A DNA stretch of 64,000 nucleotides from CAZHEV01 sp964531335 [NCBI: uncultured bacterium] (GTDB lineage Bacteria > Eisenbacteria > RBG-16-71-46 > CAZHEV01): positions 1 through 64,000 of the forward strand of contig CAZHEV010000005.1 in NCBI GenBank assembly GCA_964531335.1, in the 5' to 3' direction. Positions 60,880-64,000 of this stretch are shown in pieces. A program made the translations under genes and the position numbers. The first letter of the stretch is position 1; each line of letters opens with the position of its first letter. The notes under the pieces are model-generated. The model saw nothing but the letters and a program-made list of their open reading frames with translations, was not told the origin of the DNA and did not search any database.

Positions 60880-61777
60880 CTATTATCCTCACTTCCGTTT
60901 CCAGCGAGACGCCGAAGCGCTCGAAGACGATTTGCTTTATCTCATCGATGAGGCCCAGGACATCGGACGCCGTGGCGCCCCGGTGATTCACTATGTAATT
61001 CGCGTGCCTTGACGACACCCTCGCCCCCCCGCGCGCCAGGCCCTTCAGCTCCGCTCTGTCGATAAGCCTCGCGGCGGGCTCTTGCGAGGGGTTCTTGAAC
61101 ACACATCCCGCGCTGGGGATGTCCAGCGGTTGATTGCGTCTTCTTTCGAGGGCGTCATGCATCGCTTTGTCCATGCCCACCGGGTCCCCCGGCTCCAGTT
61201 CGAACGACACCTCCGTGACCACCACGGGGAACGAGAACGTCGCGGATCTGTACTCGAAGCTCACGCTCGAAGGATCGATTTCCACCTCCTCCCCGTCGTA
61301 GCCCACTCCCCGGGCGCCGGCGAACCTTTCTCCGAGCGACCGGCCCAGCGCGCCGCAGTTCACCCAGAGCCCGCCGCCGACCGTTCCCGGTATCCCCGCA
61401 GCGAACTCCAGTCCCGACAGGCAGCTCTTCCTGGCCTCGGCGAGGAGCCTGGCCAAGGGAAGAGAAGCGCCTCCGCACACACCCTCCCCGGCCTGCCTCG
61501 CGTACATGAAGGCATCGCCGGGCTTCACCACCAGCCCTCGCACCCCGCCTTCAAGGACCAGCACGTTCGTCCCTCCGCCCAGCACGGTCACGGGGATTTC
61601 ATGCTCCCGCGCCGCCTTCAAGAGCGCCGAGAGCGTCTGGGCCGCCTCCACGGTCGCCATCAAGTCGGCGGGGCCCCCTATGCGAAACGAAGTGTGCTTC
61701 GCCAGCGGCTCGTCCGCCTTGAAGTCCGCGCCGGGAATCTTGATGAGCTTATCTCTCCAACTCTTCAATCCAGTCAC
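60866..61777 (-). CDS. murB: UDP-N-acetylenolpyruvoylglucosamine reductase
   Basis: The product is a 303-aa flavoprotein of the short (type II) MurB form. FAD contacts: HTSFRIGGPADLM, VLGGGTNVLV and AAGIPGTVGGGLWVNCGA. The substrate loop is RRRNQPLDIPSAGCVFKNP, in which Cys replaces the Ser commonly used as proton donor at this position. It reduces the enolpyruvyl group to form UDP-MurNAc in the cytoplasm. The start is GTG 61777. It lies 45 bases after murC and overlaps ftsQ, matching the usual dcw order. Confidence 0.96.
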   Translation of the reverse strand: MTGLKSWRDKLIKIPGADFKADEPLAKHTSFRIGGPADLMATVEAAQTLSALLKAAREHEIPVTVLGGGTNVLVLEGGVRGLVVKPGDAFMYARQAGEGVCGGASLPLARLLAEARKSCLSGLEFAAGIPGTVGGGLWVNCGALGRSLGERFAGARGVGYDGEEVEIDPSSVSFEYRSATFSFPVVVTEVSFELEPGDPVGMDKAMHDALERRRNQPLDIPSAGCVFKNPSQEPAARLIDRAELKGLARGGARVSSRHANYIVNHRGATASDVLGLIDEIKQIVFERFGVSLETEVRIIGERL

Positions 61778-61822
61778 CTACCGCGCGCCGGAGGCGGCCT
61801 CCACCGTCCCGCCGGCAATCCG

Positions 61823-63229
61823 TCACACCCGGGCCCCGCCCGAGCTGTTCACGTTCTCCCGCGCCCGCCTGAGGTATTCCTTACCGACCTTCCAAACGTC
61901 CCCCGCGCCCAGCGTTATCACAACGTCCCCTTCGCGCACCTGCCGGACGAGGGAATCACCAGCCGAGCTCAGATCCCCCGCGTAGTAGACGGCCCTGTGA
62001 CCGTGGTCCCGGGCGGCCTCTAGAATGAGCCTGCTGGTGACGCCGACCATTTTCCGCTCCCCGGCCGGATAGATGTCCGCGAGTAGAACGAGGTCCGCCT
62101 GGTCGAAGCTCGCGCCGAAGGTGTGGTACAGCGCCTGCGTCCTGGTGTACCTGTGAGGCTGAAAGACAACCACCAGCCTGCGTCTCGGCCACACCGATCT
62201 CGCCGCCCCCAGCACGGCCTGAACCTCGGTCGGATGATGGCCGTAATCATCGAGCACGGTTACCCCACCGCACTCGCCCACCACCTCGAACCTGCGGGAG
62301 ACTCCGTCGAACTCCGACAGCGCGTCCGATATGAGGCCGAACGGAACGCCGACCTCGAGACCGACGCACACGGCCGCCAACGCGTTGTACACGTTATGCA
62401 GACCCGGCATCGGCAGCTCGACGGCCCCCAATCTATCGCCGTTCGAGTAGCATACGAACTCCGTGGTCATTCCTTTGAAGACCACTTCCCTGGCGGTTAT
62501 CTTCGCCTTCCGCTTTATCGCGTAAGTCAAAGTCCGTCTATCTATCCTGTGGACTATGGATGAGACATTCGCGTCGTCGAGACACATTACCGCCGCCCCG
62601 AAGAAAGGAACCTTGTTGGCGAACCTCACGAACGAATCCTTGATCTCTTCAAGCCCGCCCTTGTAGTAGTCGACGTGCTCCAGGTCGATGTTGGTGGTGA
62701 CCGCGATAGTCGGAATGAGATTGAGGAAGGACCCGTCGCTCTCATCCGCCTCGGCCACCATGAAGTTGCCCTGCCCGAGTATCACGTGGCTGCCGAAAGC
62801 TCTGACCCTTCCGCCTACGACCACCGTGGGGTCGAAGCCACCTTTGGTCAGCGCCGCTCCGATCAAAGAGGTCGCCGTCGTCTTGCCGTGCGACCCGGAG
62901 ACGGCTATCCCATAGGACATTCGCATAAGCTCGGCGAGCATCTCGGATCTTGGGATCACGTGCACGTTGAGTCGCCTCGCCTCCACCACCTCCGGGTTGT
63001 CCCAGCTCACGGCGGTCGAGACCACCACGACGTCGGCGCCCTTGACGTTGGCTGCGTCGTGTCCCTCGAACACCGAAGCGCCAAGCTCCTCGAGCCTGCC
63101 GGTGACCTCGCTGAGGGCGAGGTCCGACCCGCTCACCGTGTACCCCTTGTTGAGGAGCACCTCGGCGATTCCGTTCATCCCGGAGCCGCCGATTCCCACC
63201 ATATGAATCCGCCTGATCTTCCCGTACAC
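61823..63229 (-). CDS. murC: UDP-N-acetylmuramate-L-alanine ligase
   Basis: The product is a 468-aa Mur ligase. GTG 63229 is preceded by GGGGGAG. Features: the Rossmann start GIGGSGMNGIAEVLLNKGY, the ATP loop SGSHGKTTATSLIGAAL near residue 110, EADESDGSFLNL, a central HxDxY-like region, and the C-terminal VLDDYGHHPTEVQAVL. It adds L-alanine to UDP-MurNAc with ATP. The gene follows murG after 15 bases, in the standard order of the division cluster. Confidence 0.98.
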   Translation of the reverse strand: MYGKIRRIHMVGIGGSGMNGIAEVLLNKGYTVSGSDLALSEVTGRLEELGASVFEGHDAANVKGADVVVVSTAVSWDNPEVVEARRLNVHVIPRSEMLAELMRMSYGIAVSGSHGKTTATSLIGAALTKGGFDPTVVVGGRVRAFGSHVILGQGNFMVAEADESDGSFLNLIPTIAVTTNIDLEHVDYYKGGLEEIKDSFVRFANKVPFFGAAVMCLDDANVSSIVHRIDRRTLTYAIKRKAKITAREVVFKGMTTEFVCYSNGDRLGAVELPMPGLHNVYNALAAVCVGLEVGVPFGLISDALSEFDGVSRRFEVVGECGGVTVLDDYGHHPTEVQAVLGAARSVWPRRRLVVVFQPHRYTRTQALYHTFGASFDQADLVLLADIYPAGERKMVGVTSRLILEAARDHGHRAVYYAGDLSSAGDSLVRQVREGDVVITLGAGDVWKVGKEYLRRARENVNSSGGARV

Positions 63230-63244
63230 GTTTCGCTCCCCCGG

Positions 63245-64000
63245 CTATGCCGGCTTCCTTTCCGACCCGGATCTCGCCGACGCCAGAGCCTCAATCGCGT
63301 CGGCTATTTCCTCCCTGGCCTCGTACCGCGACCATGACCTCGCCGCTACCGACATCTCCTTGAGCTTGGCCCTCGAACGGGACATGTCTCTTATCATTCC
63401 GGCCAGAGTCTTCCCTGAGAGCTTCTCCTCCGGAACCACGCGCGCGGCGCCTCTCTCTTCCATCGCTCTCGCGTTCGCGTCCTGGTGCCTGTGCGCCGCG
63501 TGCGGGTAGGGGACGAGCAGGGCCGGAACCCCCACCGCCGCCAGCTCCGATATTGTGGATGCGCCGGCTCTGCTCACCGCCAGGTCGGCGCAGTGGTAGA
63601 CGATCTCCATGTTCCAGACATACCCCCTCACCATGGCCCTCACACCGGCGGACCTCGCCCTGCTTCTGACTACCCCGTAGTCGCGCTTGCCGGTAAGCAA
63701 GACGAATTGAAGCGACCTGTCGCCTCTCAAGATCTCCAGGGCGTCCGCTATCGCCACGTTGAGTCCGTGGGCCCCCTGGCTCCCGCCCAGGACCGCCACC
63801 GTGAACGCGTCCGGTGAAAGTCGCAGCTTTCTCAATCCCGCCGCGCGGGAGCCTTTCAGCAAGGATGCCCGTATGGGATTGCCGCTCAGGACCAGGTGGT
63901 CCTTGCGGGGAAAGTACTTTCTCGACTCCGAGAAAGATATGTGCACCTGGTCCGCCCACCTGCTCAACAGACGGTTGGTCACTCCGGGGATGCAGTTCTG
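63245..64000 (-). CDS. murG: lipid II synthase MurG (5' end outside window)
   Basis: The C-terminal 251 codons of MurG are present; the frame enters at the window edge with QNCIPGVTNRLLSRWADQ, the conserved N/C-domain junction. The UDP-GlcNAc domain shows VAVLGGSQGAHGLNVAIADA and the GT28 signature VSRAGASTISELAAVG, then PYPHAAHRHQDANAR with the residues that bind the sugar. It transfers GlcNAc to lipid I at the inner membrane to make lipid II. It is the first gene seen of the murG-murC-murB-ftsQ-ftsA-ftsZ run, and ftsW and others should lie upstream. Confidence 0.97.
   Translation of the reverse strand, partial: QNCIPGVTNRLLSRWADQVHISFSESRKYFPRKDHLVLSGNPIRASLLKGSRAAGLRKLRLSPDAFTVAVLGGSQGAHGLNVAIADALEILRGDRSLQFVLLTGKRDYGVVRSRARSAGVRAMVRGYVWNMEIVYHCADLAVSRAGASTISELAAVGVPALLVPYPHAAHRHQDANARAMEERGAARVVPEEKLSGKTLAGMIRDMSRSRAKLKEMSVAARSWSRYEAREEIADAIEALASARSGSERKPA

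Noticed and set aside
1-64000. CRISPR array, IS element, prophage or integrase
   Set aside because: No regularly spaced direct repeats, no transposase or integrase motifs and no terminal inverted repeats were seen.

Overview
The window is a piece of chromosome from a high-GC, double-membraned (Gram-negative type) bacterium. The diderm envelope is shown by a BamA/Omp85 protein next to TamB, a Wza-type exporter, an LpxL-like acyltransferase and several predicted beta-barrels. The closest lineage cannot be named from sequence reading alone. Three traits suggest an FCB-group or neighbouring candidate phylum (inference): a FlgD/type-A-like C-terminal tail on a secreted peptidase, a metallopeptidase-propeller-barrel fusion, and a PDZ/membrane/GAF/SpoIIE phosphatase. 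Nearly the whole window is ordinary chromosomal coding sequence. I saw no rRNA, tRNA, CRISPR array, transposase or phage gene. Several starts appear to be TTG or GTG, and one appears to be CTG.

Layout. 0-7 kb: a truncated BNR-repeat lipoprotein, an orphan small ORF with a terminator-like hairpin, a PDZ-membrane-GAF-SpoIIE phosphatase, a 21-codon membrane microORF behind a leader that can hide its Shine-Dalgarno (SD) sequence, and a minus-strand unit (exported protein, TPR protein, uppP). 7.5-10.3 kb: a Cys-rich small protein, then an LpxL-like acyltransferase overlapping a glycosyltransferase. 10.3-18.6 kb, minus strand: LiaF-like and PspC membrane proteins, an exported Pcm, a CTP-dependent lipid-kinase-like protein, TrkH, TrkA and a secreted M14 carboxypeptidase. 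18.9-29.3 kb: a surface polysaccharide locus (MurJ/Wzx-type flippase, glycosyltransferase and acetyltransferase on plus; Wzy, Wzz and Wza on minus) flanked by a second SpoIIE phosphatase. 29.4-33.2 kb: an ECF sigma operon holding sigma factor, DUF4097 beta-solenoid, zinc-finger anti-sigma factor and a membrane-anchored polymer-forming beta-helix protein. 33.3-42.6 kb: TamB, BamA and the three-domain fusion.

43-49 kb, plus strand: tdh-kbl threonine catabolism, a small exported peptide, a small barrel, a nitroreductase, dCMP deaminase and gamma-glutamyltransferase. 49-54 kb, minus: LOG-family protein, hisS, a zinc-ribbon protein and recG. 54.4-55.5 kb, plus: rpmB and an unknown exported protein. 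55.5-64 kb, minus: a large TPR protein, then the division and wall cluster ftsZ, ftsA, ftsQ, murB, murC, murG, the last cut by the window edge.

The strongest theme is envelope building and sensing: outer-membrane assembly, lipid and polysaccharide export, peptidoglycan and division, and at least three signalling modules (two SpoIIE phosphatases and one ECF system) placed beside envelope genes. The best candidates for undescribed biology are the ECF/toastrack/polymer operon next to the SpoIIE-polysaccharide locus, the SD-sequestered microORF at 4.3 kb, and the protease-propeller-barrel fusion.
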